Assembly: GCA_008694505.1 (NCBI GenBank)
Contig: VZDJ01000034.1
Span: 1,100,534-1,164,533 of the forward strand
Source: Cyanoderma ruficeps
Taxonomy: Eukaryota > Chordata > Aves > Passeriformes > Timaliidae
Length of the DNA stretch: 64,000 bases
Reading direction: 5' to 3'
This document shows, piece by piece, positions 24,001 through 35,455 of this stretch. Made by a program: the position numbers and the translations under genes. Every line of letters starts with the position of its first letter. The stretch's first letter is position 1. Below the pieces are notes generated by a model that was given only the letters and a program-made list of their open reading frames with translations, did no database searches and was not told the origin of the DNA.

Positions 24001-27000
24001 AGGGAGCTGAGGAGGGAATTCACTGCTCACAGAGACTGGCTGTGTGGAGGGGAAGGCAGTGTTGATAAATGGGAGTTCACACTCACCATGGGCATCATCT
24101 GACCTGCTCCTGAATACCACCAAATTCACCTTCATCTATAGCCCCCTGGACAAGGCCCCATATTATTGAGCTTTCTCCAGACAGCTCAGTAATAGCAGCT
24201 TTACATGCTCAGAGATAAAAGAAACAACTTCAGGCCTGAAGTGCAATGTACTAAACCAAGGTGATGTTAGTATGGCATTAAGGATCTACTGATTGGGCAG
24301 CTCTGCTCTAATTAACGTCTCACTGGACCCTCTGAGCTGGAAACAATGAAAAGTTGGATAAAGGGAACAACCCCCACACTTGTGATTGCCAAGGGGTCCT
24401 TCCAGCCATCCCACCCATCTTCTCCCCAGCACAGAGCCCTCCCTGTGACTCCTGCAGGCTGGGATGGGAACTGTCTGCCTGCAGCTGTAGACTTCCCAGA
24501 TGTGCCTCCACACATCTCTACAGAGAGCAGAGCATGGGCAGACAGATGTTGAGAGGTGCCACCTCTGCAACATGAGCTTTGGGAAGAAGGTGTGGGTGAT
24601 GGGAGACCAGGGGAAGGTGGGTGGAGGGCTGGGGTGAGCTGGCAGGGGACCTAGTCCAGGTGAAGGACAGTAAAGTGGAGGGACAAGGGTGGTTGGCAAG
24701 GGCAGGAGTTTAACTCTTCCCTACCAAAGTGGTGGCCAGAAGGCCGAGGTCATCAAGTAGGTGACATATGGCCTTGGCCTTCTTGGGCAGATTCACATGT
24801 CAGGGAAAGACATCATCACACCCATCAGCAGGTTCAGCACAGCTGCTGGGGCACGGATTATCTCCCCAGGCATCCTGAAACCTGAGGCAGGGCTCTGCTT
24901 ACCTTATTTCAGCCAAGAGGAGGAGGGAAAACTCCATCTCCAGCAGGAAGCCTCCAGTGGGTGGAAAACCTATGAGCTGAGATAATTTTGCACAGTCCCA
25001 AGCTAGATCTAATCCATCCAGACAGACCCATTTGTTGGCAGCTCCTTTGTGCTGCTAGTGAGGATGTGCACACCAGACCCATCCTGGCCAGCCCTCCCCA
25101 GCAGCAGGAGGCTCTGAGGCCAGCAGGAAAGGGTCTGAGAGAAGACAGAAGAGTTTTCCATATGCTGCAGGGCTCTAAGCATCCCTAATCCATGGGATGA
25201 AGGAACATAGGCCAACAAACTTCACCCTGAGCTCCCTGGGAGCAAGACACGGACTGACTACTCCTGTTAGAAGTGGAAAGGTCACTGTCTGGCCTGCCCC
25301 CAATGCTGGGTATCTCCAGGGTGTCCAAGACAAGGGAAATAAAGCCAATCTAAGCATTTGCACTCTGCACAGATGGGCCCTGACTAGTGTTGATGCTCTT
25401 CAGCACTTGCCAGAGAGCAGAGATGGCACTGAGCACCAGCACAGGGGCAAAGGCTGCCACCAGTTCACTCCTCAGCCATGCCAAGCAGTGTGAGCTCCTT
25501 CACTCTTGTACTTGATGGCAGATTTCCCTCCTCTTGAGTCGTACTGGTGGTTGTTTCCTGCACAGCCTCCAGTTTGTCATTTACATGTCACACGCTGCTG
25601 TGGGTGAGCAGCTGTAGGCAATGCCAGTGCCATTGCAGCAACACTCAGAGCAGGGGCAGCAGGGAATGCCTCCTGACCTGCCAAAAGCAGCCCCTAAAGC
25701 CCCCAAACATCGTTCAGGACTCTGTACACCTCCAGTTCTGACCAGCAGCCCTCAGGATGCTGTCCCACATCCTGACCAGTTCCCTCCTGTCCCCATGCAG
25801 CCAGCATTGCCTCTTCCCAGGCACATGGTCTGACATTTAACAGTGCTGAGCTGCTCGACTGTGCCCATGTGCTGGGCAATTCAGATCCTACGGCTCCTTA
25901 CTGCTCCTTCAGCCTCTGTCTCAGCAAGGCCTTTCTGTTTCCTTGCAAGTCACAGAAACCATGGCCCGACCCCTGGGTGTGTCCCAGCCCCACTCCCATG
26001 TAGATGAGAGCTCTGTACCCAACTTACAGAGCATCCCTGTGTCTGCTGTTATACGGACTGAACTACACTTTATCAGGTTTGCTGAACACAGAAGTCTGGG
26101 TAGATTTCCTGCTTTGAGGGATCATAAATGGTGCAGGGAAAGAAAAGCAAGAGCTTCTGCTTCCAATAAAAGGGATTACCTGTGTTAACACAGGAAAGGA
26201 GGAATTGTGGTGCCTTACTGAAGGAGGCCCCATGGAGCTGATGGTACTGAGGGCTCAGGCACATAAATTGAAGTTGGAGAGGCAGCTGAGCACCCACCAG
26301 CCAGCCTGCTCCTCCCCAGGACAGAAGGTTACCAAGCCTAGATCCTGGGGACATGCCTCAGATCTCACTGTCTGCAGCAAACCACCAAAATTTGGGAAAG
26401 TCCCTCTGGCTGCTGAAGCAACTCGTGTCTGTGCTGTGAAAGGGCACTCAGGTTTGCTGAGCTGGATGGAGGCCACTGGAGACATCACTCCCCTTTTCCA
26501 GTGCCCAAATTCACTTGGGACATGCTGGCAGCCTGCCAGATCAATAATAAAATTTGCCAAGACATCAGCATCAGCTGGGGCTGCCAGGGCTTGTCCAAAT
26601 CATGAGGAGGGTTTTCAGACCACTGGTATCCACTCTGCTCCTGCTCTCCCCCACAACAGGTTTCTAGGAACATCCAAACTACCTCCCTGCTCCCACCAGT
26701 GCCATCCCTCACTGCTGGGCAAGCAGCAGACCTTTGCACCTAATTACAGACAGGTTGGATTTAAAAATAATAAAAACCTTAACCCCAAAACGAAGCCTAG
26801 AGCACTGAATTTGCATGTACTGTGTTAAAATAACACCTGGGGGCTGCAAAGTGACACTTTGCATGGGAAATGTCAAGTGAGGGCTGCTCAGTGCTACCCA
26901 GGGCAGTCTGCCTTTTCCAAAGGATCCCACAGCAATAGGACAAGCACCAGGTCAAAAATGGGAGTTTTGCACAAAGTAAACATTTCTTAATAGTCACAGG

Positions 27001-27027
27001 CTTAGTCCTGCACCCTAAATGCAAGAT
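21096..27027. other. Non-coding stretch
   Basis: No supported gene. A homopolymer junction at 21890-21915 has 13 A followed by 13 G. The longest frames (for example 21774-22490 plus and 26205-26828 plus) lack any domain, signal or repeat feature. Confidence 0.5.
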
Positions 27028-27622
27028 TGTGCTGGTTTTGGCTGGGGTGGAGTTAACTGTCCTCATAGTGGCTGGTGTGGGGCTGTGTTTTGGATTTGTG
27101 CTGAACACAGGGTTGATAATCCAGGGATGTTTTTGTTATTGTTGAGTGGGGCTTGCACAGGGCCAAGGCCTTTTCTGCTTTTCCTAAGGCCATGCTGGGG
27201 AAGGAGCTGGGGGTGCCTGGGAGGTTGGGAGGAGGCACAGCCAGGACAGGTGACCCAAACTGACCAAAGGGATATTCCAGACCACGTGGCATCATGCTCA
27301 GTGTATAAAGCTGAGGGAAGAAGGAGGAAGGGAGAACATTTTGGGGGGTGATGGCACCTGTCTTCCCAAGCTGCTGTTCCATGGGATGGGGCCCCTGCTC
27401 TCCTGGAGGTGTTGAATACCTGCCTGCCCATGGCAAGCAGGAATTAATTCTTTGTTTCTCTTTGCTTGTGTGTGTGGCTTTTGGTTTCCCTATTGAATTG
27501 TCTTTATCTCAGCCCACAAGTTCTTCAGCTTTTACCCTTCCAACCCTGTCTCTGATCCCACTGGTGGGGGGGGAGTGAGCGGCTGCAGGGGTTTGGCTTC
27601 TGGCTGGGGTTACAGCAGGACA
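27028..27622 (+). mobile_element. Solo ERV LTR
   Basis: A 595-bp unit starting TGTGCTGGTTTTGGCTGGGG and ending TTACAGCAGGACA, matching a very common avian ERV LTR by its opening, its TGACCCAAACTGACCAAAGG segment and GTGGCATCATGCTCAGTGTA followed by TATAAAGC (TATA box). Flanking 5-mers AAGAT (27023-27027) and GAGAT (27623-27627) match at four of five bases and are a likely decayed target-site duplication. No internal sequence follows. Confidence 0.85.
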
Positions 27623-27631
27623 GAGATGTTT

Positions 27632-27905
27632 AAATCATAGAATCACAAGATGGTTTGGGTTGGAAAGGACCTTAAACCTGCCACAGACAGGGACACCTTC
27701 CACTGTCTCAGGCTGCTCCAAGTCCCATCCAACCTGGCCTTGGACACTTCCAGGGATCCAGGGGCAGCCACAGTTTCTCTGAGTAACCTGTGTCAGGGCC
27801 TCCTCCCCTCACAGGGAAGAATTCCTTCCCAACATCCATTTTAAATCTACTTTCTTTCAGCTTAAAGCCCTTTGTCCTGTCACTCCACCATTACCTGATC
27901 TAACA
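27632..27905 (-). mobile_element. CR1 LINE 3' fragment
   Basis: Reverse-orientation CR1 starting ATCATAGAATCACAAGATGG, then GGGTTGGAAAGGACCTTAAA, GGACACTTCCAGGGATCCAG and GGGAAGAATTCCTTCCCAAC. It sits a few bases from the solo LTR, so both inserted next to each other. Confidence 0.97.
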
Positions 27906-30900
27906 TCCTCCATGGGATGTCACTTCCCAGTCTGTTACAGGCACTTTGCCATTTTCCCAAAAGCATCTGGCAGCTGCAACAGGAGGACATAGTGAAGGGT
28001 CTCATGGTGCAGCCTGACCTTACAACAGCTCCTCTGCTTCCTTAGAGGGTGTCACCAAGGTCAAGACGGGCACAGGATTCCCCCAAAACCCAATGAGTCA
28101 CTCAGCACTCAGGACAAGAATTGAAAAAAATCACGTTTTCAAAAAGGAAGGATTTTTCCTTCCAGAGAATTGCTTTAAATGAAACGCTGCAGCTACATCT
28201 CTCCTTCTCCATTTTATCTTTACAGAGGAAAAAAAAAATTGCAGCACAACAAGAAATCACCAGCAATCAGTATCTCCAGTGTGGTACACACCAGACCAGG
28301 ACGTGTCCTGGGAAATTCATCTCCCTCTCAGGTAAAACAGAGGTGTTGCTAATGCTGCAATTTGCTCTGCTGTGCATATCTCATCCATCAAGAAGGAACT
28401 GGGATGGGGGGATGTGAGTTATTATCTCCTCATAATGATCTGGGAGATGCTCAGTGGGCTCTGTAAAGCTGCAGAGCTCGTGCTGGGTGTGTGCTGCTGG
28501 CAGGACTCTGCTGAGGACACGTCCACACAGGATCTTGCTGGGCAGAAAGGCAGGAGAGATGGCCCCAAACAGGACAGGTGAGCCTGAACCACCCCTGATG
28601 GAACACCTACACTGTCCTCTTTCAGCTGTGACAACACTCCAGCAACAAGGACCAAAGGGATCACAGCCAACAGGCCCCTGCTCATGTTCTGCCCTGTCTG
28701 AGCTGCCTCTGCTCTAGGGCAGAGATAGAAATAAAGCAAATTCTCCTTGAGCCCTGCTGAACCTTTTCCCTCTCTCCACAGTTTTTCAGGAACAAAGAGA
28801 GATCAGCTTCACCATCGTGCTCCCTGCACATACTGGCTCAGCCATAAAGGCCAGGACGCCTGTAAAGCATTGTCTGGACAATCCATTTCTCACACCAGAG
28901 CACTCCCACAGCTCGTGCAGGATTTCCACAGCTCCCAGCCCTCACAAAGTCAGAAAATGGGCAACAGCTTCCAACTTCACCAGCCTATGGGACAAAATCC
29001 ACTGCTTTCCTCCCAGCACGTCTGTTCTGAATCCACCAAGACATAGTTGCTTGTTCTGTCATTATCCCCATTGCTCATCCACAGTGCTACACAGTGTCCA
29101 GGCAGGCAGGAGATGGGCTCCAGCAGTTCCCCCTCTGGCCCCTCTCTTCCTGGCCAAGAGGCATCCCGGGTTTTTCACCTCTTCACTCGGTAACAGCTGC
29201 ATTTCCCTCTCTCCACAGGTGGCCAAGGCCCAGTTTCAGGCTCTTTAAGCAGTGACCTGTCCAGGGCTTGGAATTCTCCTTCAGCTTGGCAGTGGCTTAA
29301 GGCTTCTCCACAGCTGGCAGCCCAGGAGCTGGGGAAGGCCTGGGAAGCCTCAGAGGAGCTTCCACAAAGGTGCTGAGGCACCTGGGCACGAGCACTAATC
29401 CTCAAGGCCTCGAGCACCATCTCCTGGTCATTCATGGATTTAGTGGCAATTTAACCTCATGGCTTCCTCCGTGTCACCATCCCCGCAGAGCTTGAGGGGA
29501 TAAACCCTTCGTGGGAGCCCTTCAAGACGTGCAACACTCCAGCAGGTCCCTCACACACTTACTGCCGCACACACAGAGTGCCACGAGCTCCCCCAGCCCC
29601 TCTCCTGAGAGCTCTGTTGCTCTTTTCTTCCTTCCAAGTTTTAACGGGAACAAACTCTCACACTGGCACAGCCACGTTGGCACTCTCCTGTGCCACCATC
29701 CCTGCCTGGTGGCACTGAGCAGCCGGTGCAAGATGCTTCTGGAAAGCTCCAATCTGTTCCCCTGGCTCTGGGCAGCAGGATCCAACAGGCACTGCTCACA
29801 GTGTGTTCCTGGGCTCCAGGATCCAGCAGGATCACTGCTCTGTGTGTAAATATCCCAGGGGCAGAGCTCAACCTTTTGGCACGAGGAAAAGGAAGATAAA
29901 TGCTACCCGTCCCCTCGGAGCCACAGGAGCCCTGCATCTATCTAATTGCACTTCATAATGGATTCATTAATTATCAGATTATACTCTAGGAAGCTGCAGA
30001 TAAAAAAGCTTTATGAAATTTAGTCTTAAAGGAACTGGTGTGCACAATGAAGCTGTTGCATCATGCCAGCAGCAGAGAAGCAAACTTTACAGTAGGTTCT
30101 GAGTGCATTTTACACGGCAGAGCCCCGTGTGCCAGGGGAAGGTTCACGTGCAGCCACAGCAGCTCTCCCACACTCCAACACCTTCAGTAGTGCCACAAGG
30201 GACACTGGCACACAGGCACAGCTCCTTCCCTATTTCAGCATGTCCCTGGTGGATCAGAGGGAGGTGGCAGATCTCAGGCTGTTTGCTCACAGAGAGGAGG
30301 GATATGCCCAGACCGGCCTGGGACCCTCCTTCCTATCAGACCCACAGCAAAAACATGGATGGGATCAGACCTGTGTGGCACAAGGTGCCATCAAAACTGT
30401 GCTGAGGTAATTTAGCACAACTCCCAGGAAGTCTCTGCTGGAGAAGAGAGGCCCAAAGTTCAGCTCTTCAGCTCTGTCACAATAATATAGTGGGAGCAGA
30501 AGGAACAAAGCAGCCCTTACACCTTGCAGAAGAAGATACTTGTGAGCACGTCACTGATTCAGCCATAAAAATTTCCAACCTAAATTCTCAGGGCAGCTTT
30601 TTTTGCCTTCCCATATCCACAAGCCCCAGCTCTGTCCTGTACCAATCCTCTGCTCTCTGTTCACAGCAGTGGAGGATCACACCTGATTCCCATCCTTTTC
30701 CTTTGCTGCTTTATTTTTCATGTGCTGGGGGAGACAAGTGTTCTACCAGCAGCTGACTGCAGGGAGACTTCCCAGGCAGGGAATGTCTGTGAACCTCTCC
30801 TGTCCATGGTCGTGCTGTGCTTACTGCAAGCCTGGGATTGCTTTCCCAAAGAAGTCCCAAATCTCCCAGATGGAGCAGCACACTGAGCTCCTGAAGAAGC

Positions 30901-30944
30901 CTGGTGGATACCAAGTGCCAGGCACAGGCACCCTTCCCTGTCCC
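27906..30944. other. Non-coding stretch 3' of the pseudogene
   Basis: No supported gene. The patch 29930-30060 is AT-rich (CATTAATTATCAGATTATAC, AAAAAAGCTTTATGAAATTT) and repeat-free, so it is a candidate conserved non-coding element. The old 3' UTR of the ZBTB40-like gene should lie just below 30945, but no clear poly(A) site could be assigned. Confidence 0.45.
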
Positions 30945-31116
30945 TCACTTGACTTCCCCTGAAATCAGAGTGACTGCCATCAAACAAGTTCCCCATAGTC
31001 ACTGTCACCAGCTCACAGCCAGCTTGGCTCACTTGGGATTTGGGCAACAGCACAAGATTGGCATCATCAAAAGAGATTCTGTGCTCTGCTGCTCCTTGCT
31101 CCGATGTCTGAGTCAC
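30945..31116 (-). pseudogene. ZBTB40: ZBTB40-like last coding exon (C-terminal tail)
   Basis: The minus strand from 31116 reads VTQTSEQGA, then ISFDDANLVLLPKSQ, then ELVTVT and LFDG, aligning with the ZBTB40 tail (VIQTPEP, LPDSQ, ELVAVTVEDLLDG). After the LFDG codons two bases are missing. Past that gap, the other frame reads VTLISGEVK and a TGA at 30947-30945, just where the family protein stops. The expected acceptor AG before 31116 is TG, so this exon could not be joined normally. Exon start is inferred from the Q/V boundary of the family. Confidence 0.85.
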
Positions 31117-31853
31117 CAGTGTGGAAGGAAGATGACCCAAGGGCCAGACATGTACAGCACCACTTCCCCCTGGATCCCTTTGCTGCTCACGCCTTTCCCA
31201 GCCCCAGCTCAGGTAATAAATAACATTCAGCTTCACACCACAGGTCTGCAATTACAACAGGCATGAGACTAATAGGAAACACCAAACCACACACAGCAGC
31301 GATGCAAAAGAAGACAGGAGAGTAATTTAAATATTTCTCTCCACAAATTGCTATAATTTAGCTCCACAAGCAGTCGTAGACAGTAAACACTGTGATTATC
31401 CACTGGAGGAATGCCATCCCAGGGAATCTTGCACACTGGGCTCCCTCATCCAAGGAACTCTTCCTGACTGATGGATGAGACACTGAAGAGGAAGAGGCTG
31501 GGTTCAAACCTTGCACCGGCTCTCCAACAAAACAGCTGCAGAGTCACAGGGTGTCCTTGAGATGTTAACAACCCCTGAGTAACCAGGCACCTCCAACACA
31601 CACTGTCAATCCCCCTCCTCAGCTCCTTAAAGTCATGACTGAGCTGCTTCCCCTCCAGCAGACCTGCTCCGTGCCAGCACAGAAATCCCAGAGCATTGTG
31701 GGCTGGGAGTCTACATCAGGGACTCCTCCAAAAATGGGAAATCAAGGAGCAGAAGGGGCAACAGGGCCCACAGGATGGATTTGGGAAGAATAAGGGGTTG
31801 GGAGAGAAGGATGGATGAACAAAGGAGTGGCTGTGTCACAGAGCAGTCCTTAC

Positions 31854-32222
31854 CTGCACAATCTGGGCAGTGGTGGCTTGGAGAAGGCCACCTTGGGATG
31901 CTCAGTGCTGAGAGCCCCTCCAGCTTGCCCTGGGAGGGGAAGAGTTCACAGATGAAGGTGCTGTCTGTCTGTGTGAAGTTATGCCCAGTGAGATGGCTCT
32001 GCAAGGGCCCCAGGGAGCAGAAGGCCATGGAGCAGCACAAGCAGCAGAATGGGTGGGAACCCGTGGGAGAAGCACTGTCTGAGTCTGGCCTGGGACAGCC
32101 AGGGTGAAGGTTTTGTCACAGCAGCTGCACTGCAGAGAGCAGAACTTGGAGGAGTGGTGATTCTGAGCTGCAAAGACATCAGGGTGGTGGGTCCTGTTGT
32201 GATACCATAACCCTGATAACTG
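31854..32222 (-). pseudogene. ZBTB40: ZBTB40-like zinc-finger exon, internally deleted
   Basis: Acceptor CATTGCAG precedes the reading QLSGLWYHNRTHHPDVFAAQ, almost identical to the family. Next is SSKFCSLQCSCCDKTF. The finger that should follow (about 40 residues) is missing, and the frame jumps to a degraded finger with CCLCCSMAF and LQSHLTGH. A further piece, DSTFICELF, corresponds to the last finger, whose second cysteine is lost. The exon ends with an intact donor GTAAGG after a CAG codon. The deletion and frame change destroy at least two fingers. Confidence 0.88.
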
Positions 32223-32261
32223 CTGCAATGACAAGGATCAAATCACGGTTACCATCCAAAG

Positions 32262-32522
32262 CTGTTGGCTTTAAATCAAAAGAGAGCAGGTTTAGATGGG
32301 ATATTGGGAAGGAATTCTTCCCTGGGAGGGTGGTCAGGGATATTGGGAAGGAATTCTTCCCTGGGAGGGTGGTGAGGGCCTGGCCCAGGCTGCCCAGAGA
32401 AGCTGTCCCATCCCTGGAGCAACCTGGGCCTGTGGACAGTGTCCCTGCCCGTGGCAGGGGGTGGAACAAGGTGAGCTTTAAGGTCCCTTCCAACTCAACA
32501 CACTCTGACATTGTATAATTCT
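32262..32522 (+). mobile_element. CR1 LINE 3' end with 39-bp duplication
   Basis: Plus-orientation CR1 in an intron of the pseudogene: GGAATTCTTCCCTGGGAGGG, GGCAGGGGGTGGAACAAGG and AAGGTCCCTTCCAACTC. A 39-bp unit (32300-32338) is repeated once in tandem (32339-32377) with one difference. It lies antisense to the pseudogene. Confidence 0.97.
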
Positions 32523-33050
32523 GTTCCAGGGACAGCATGACAGCCAGAAACGATGTGGAAAGCCACAGAACAGGGGAGTTGTGCTCAGCAGGTACAAGAC
32601 CTGCTTGTCCTCCCACTGGACAAGCACTACCACCTCACTCTGCTTCTCCACTGTCCCTGATGAGCTGAATACAGCTGAGTCCCTGATCCTTGTCTCATTC
32701 ACTGCAGATCTCCTTTTGGTGTGAATTCTTGTTCCCTTGTAGCCATGTGCTCCCACACACATTCCCTCCAAGGCATGCCATTTGCAACATGACTATTTTT
32801 ATTCCTACACTTCCTGGCAGCTGGAAACTTGACTGTATGAGATTCCTGAGGGTCCTGATGGGCAGATATGTAGCACTTTGCAGCCAAAGCCCATCTCTCC
32901 ACATGGACCTGTCTTTTCCTTATGGACTCTGCCTCTGTACACTTTTTCCCTTTGCCAACCCCAAACTGCTGTCTGTGGCTGCACCCTGGTACAGGAGCAG
33001 GCAACAGCAATTTTGGCACATGAGATCAACTCCTGGGTGCACCAGCTCAC

Positions 33051-33259
33051 CTGGTAAGCCCTGTTACACATTTCACAGGGAAAGGGCTTTCCTCCAGCAT
33101 GGGTCACCATGTGGCACTCCAGGAGCAATGGGGCAAGGAAGATTTTTGAGCAGGTAGGGCAGGAGTGGTATTCCCAGGAATGGGTTTCATGGGCGTGGTG
33201 TTCCTGAAGGGTGGCAAAGCTTATCTGGTACTTCTTGCAGTGATAAGGATCTTCAATGT
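33051..33259 (-). pseudogene. ZBTB40: ZBTB40-like zinc-finger exon
   Basis: A 209-bp exon with intact acceptor (GCAGCAG) and donor (GTGAGC). It reads IEDPYHCKKYQISF, then ATLQEHHAHETH, then YHSCPTCSKIF and HMVTHAGGKPFPCEMCNRAY, matching ZBTB40 fingers. The second zinc cysteine of the first finger is tyrosine (TGC to TAC near 33230-33228), and the R of LLERH is C. The exon itself has no stop, but the lost ligand predicts a dead finger. Confidence 0.92.
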
Positions 33260-34309
33260 CTGCTGCCCAGAAACACAGCAAAAACCAGAGAGGGCCAAGA
33301 AATCAAGGGAAAAGAAGAGAAGAATTAAGAGGGAAATTCACAGAGGGAAGGGTAAAAAGAGGAAAGAGCTGTTATTTCCCAGCTGAAAACTAAAACTGGA
33401 GTTTGGGCTTTCCATATAGGTGTTGCTGCTCCTGCTCACTGACTATTTCCCACAGTGGGTTCCCAGCAGCTTGTTTGCTGGAAGCCACCCCTGCCACTGG
33501 TTTTGGGATAACCCCACTGATAGCATCAAACCACTAAAATCTCACTTTTCTTGGGAGGAAAAATCCCCCCATGAGACCCTCAGCAGACACCAGTAACTCC
33601 TTGGCATGTGGCCATGACTGCAGTCACGTACTGGCAGAAACAGAGGAATACATCTTCCCTGCAGGACACCCCAATGACAGCCTGAAATGGGGGACAGGAC
33701 CAAAGCTGCCCTGTCATTTCTTTCTAGTGCAGCTAACAAGCAATTTGCAAGTTCCCACATGAAGCTATTTTGAGAATGAGAAGTTTCTTTAACACAACAA
33801 TCTATTTAGAGGGTGAAAAACAAATGCACCTGTAATAACAAGGGATTTGTCCCATGAAAATCAGTAAAGAAAATATGTAAACAACCCAAGAATAGATTGA
33901 TTTGAGGAACAAGTAAAATACCTTTTACTAACCAACAGAATAATTAACAAGAAAGCTATTAACCAATTAAAAGTTGCCCATGAGTTTTGTAAAAACCATA
34001 TAAAAGATAGCATGAGGCCATAATGAAGAACATTCTGAAGATTTTACTGTGTAACTCTGTGTGTCTTAGCTGCCTCCACAACAGGAAACCAAGGCACAAC
34101 AGCTCTGTCTGGACTACACCTGACTGCAGAGGGAGAGGGAAGAGACTGTGGAGTGAACGGGGCAGCTGTTTCCTAGGGTGCTAAAACATCTCAGTACAAG
34201 ATCCAAAATGTCCTGGAGGTGCTGGAAAAAGCACAGGGAGGATAAAATTACTACAGACCTCAGGTGTCCACAGATCTGACACACTCCCAGGGGTACTACA
34301 GGCTGCTGT

Positions 34310-34500
34310 GTCTCATGCTCAAAATGAATTGTCCAACTGCATCACACCCATGGAACAGTGGGAAATGCATCCAATCACATTTATTGCAACCCCAGTGATG
34401 TCTCATCTGTGTCAATGAGCTGGAAGAGCCCTGCCTCAGTCCCAGGAGTGCACAGCACTGAGTGCGGGGCAGGAGAAGCAGTGGCATGAAAAATATGGGA
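34310..34500 (-). pseudogene. ZBTB40: Decayed zinc-finger exon of ZBTB40-like gene
   Basis: This fills the gap where fingers between the 35.2-kb and 33.2-kb exons should lie. The minus frame shows SLTQMRHHWGCNKCDWMHF, which keeps a C-x2-C and the spacing to F. It then shows CDAVGQFILSMRH against CDAVFAQSIELSRH of the family. Linker and finger helices between them are missing and histidine ligands are mostly gone. Splice sites were not identified. The match is partial and depends on order as well as sequence. Confidence 0.55.
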
Positions 34501-35052
34501 AATTCAGCCAAAATGAGGGACAGGAGAAAGCAGGATAACCAGAGGAAGAATGCATCACTGGAGTCTAGGTGTGATGGGACAGAGAACAGCTATTCAAAGG
34601 AGGGGGAAAAAAGGAATATGGAGGAAGAGGAGGAGTGTGGATGGCAGGATCACCAGCCCATCAGTGACACTGAGGTCCTCCAGTGTCCTCCAGCCTGGAG
34701 GTCTGCCACATCATCACGAGCTAGCCCAGGAAGGGCAAAGAAGTTTGGCTCCTTGCACACATCCTCCTAAAGCAGCCAGGAACTGAAACAACTTGATTAT
34801 TTTTGGAGACTTTTAAATTTGCCAGTAGCCCCACTTTTCCTTGATGAGCTACGGGGAAAACCAATTAAGGAAGAACTAATCAGAAAGCGGTTGTGCTCAG
34901 TGGGGCAGGAAAAATGAGCTGAGCTGTGTTTCTCACACATGACACTCACAGAGCTGCAGGGAGGAAGAGGACGAGATTTCAGATATTACTTTACTATATT
35001 GTCCAAACCTCTGTCTAAACATGACTATATTGTCCAAATTTCTATTTGCTCC

Positions 35053-35455
35053 CAGCAACATGAGCAAACTCTCTTCCACAGATGTCACATGCCATGGGGA
35101 GCCTATTCTTGCTCTTGGCCATCTCCACCATTCTCTGGACCTTCAGCTGATGATTTTCCAGCTCCTTCTTCGTCAATTTGACCTCGCCACACTCTTTACA
35201 CTGGATCTGCTTTCCTCTGGCCACCTGACAGCATTTCATGTGCACCTTCAGGTGGCAGTAGAAGTGAAAGACCTTATCACAGACTTTGCAGACAAAACTC
35301 TTCTTGGAAGAAGCTTTGTCTTGGGATTCCTTTGCTTCTTTGGCACTGGCACCTCCTGCCTTGTTCTTATCTTTGTCCAGAACTTCAAATTGGGAGTCAT
35401 TGTTCACCTTTCACCTCCTGATCCCAGGTTTCTGCCCTCTTCCCTCAGTCAAGAG
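35053..35455 (-). pseudogene. ZBTB40: ZBTB40-like first zinc-finger exon
   Basis: The minus frame reads KKSFVCKVCDKVFHFYCHLK, then VHMKCC, then IQCKECGEVKLTKKELENHQ and ACDICGREFAHVAG, matching ZBTB40 fingers one to three closely. Directly after HVAG the family has a splice donor. Here the bases are GG instead of GT, and the frame runs SK and a stop. Upstream, near 35408, TWDQEVK lies in another frame, so a one-base shift is likely. The 5' end of the exon is approximate. Confidence 0.88.
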
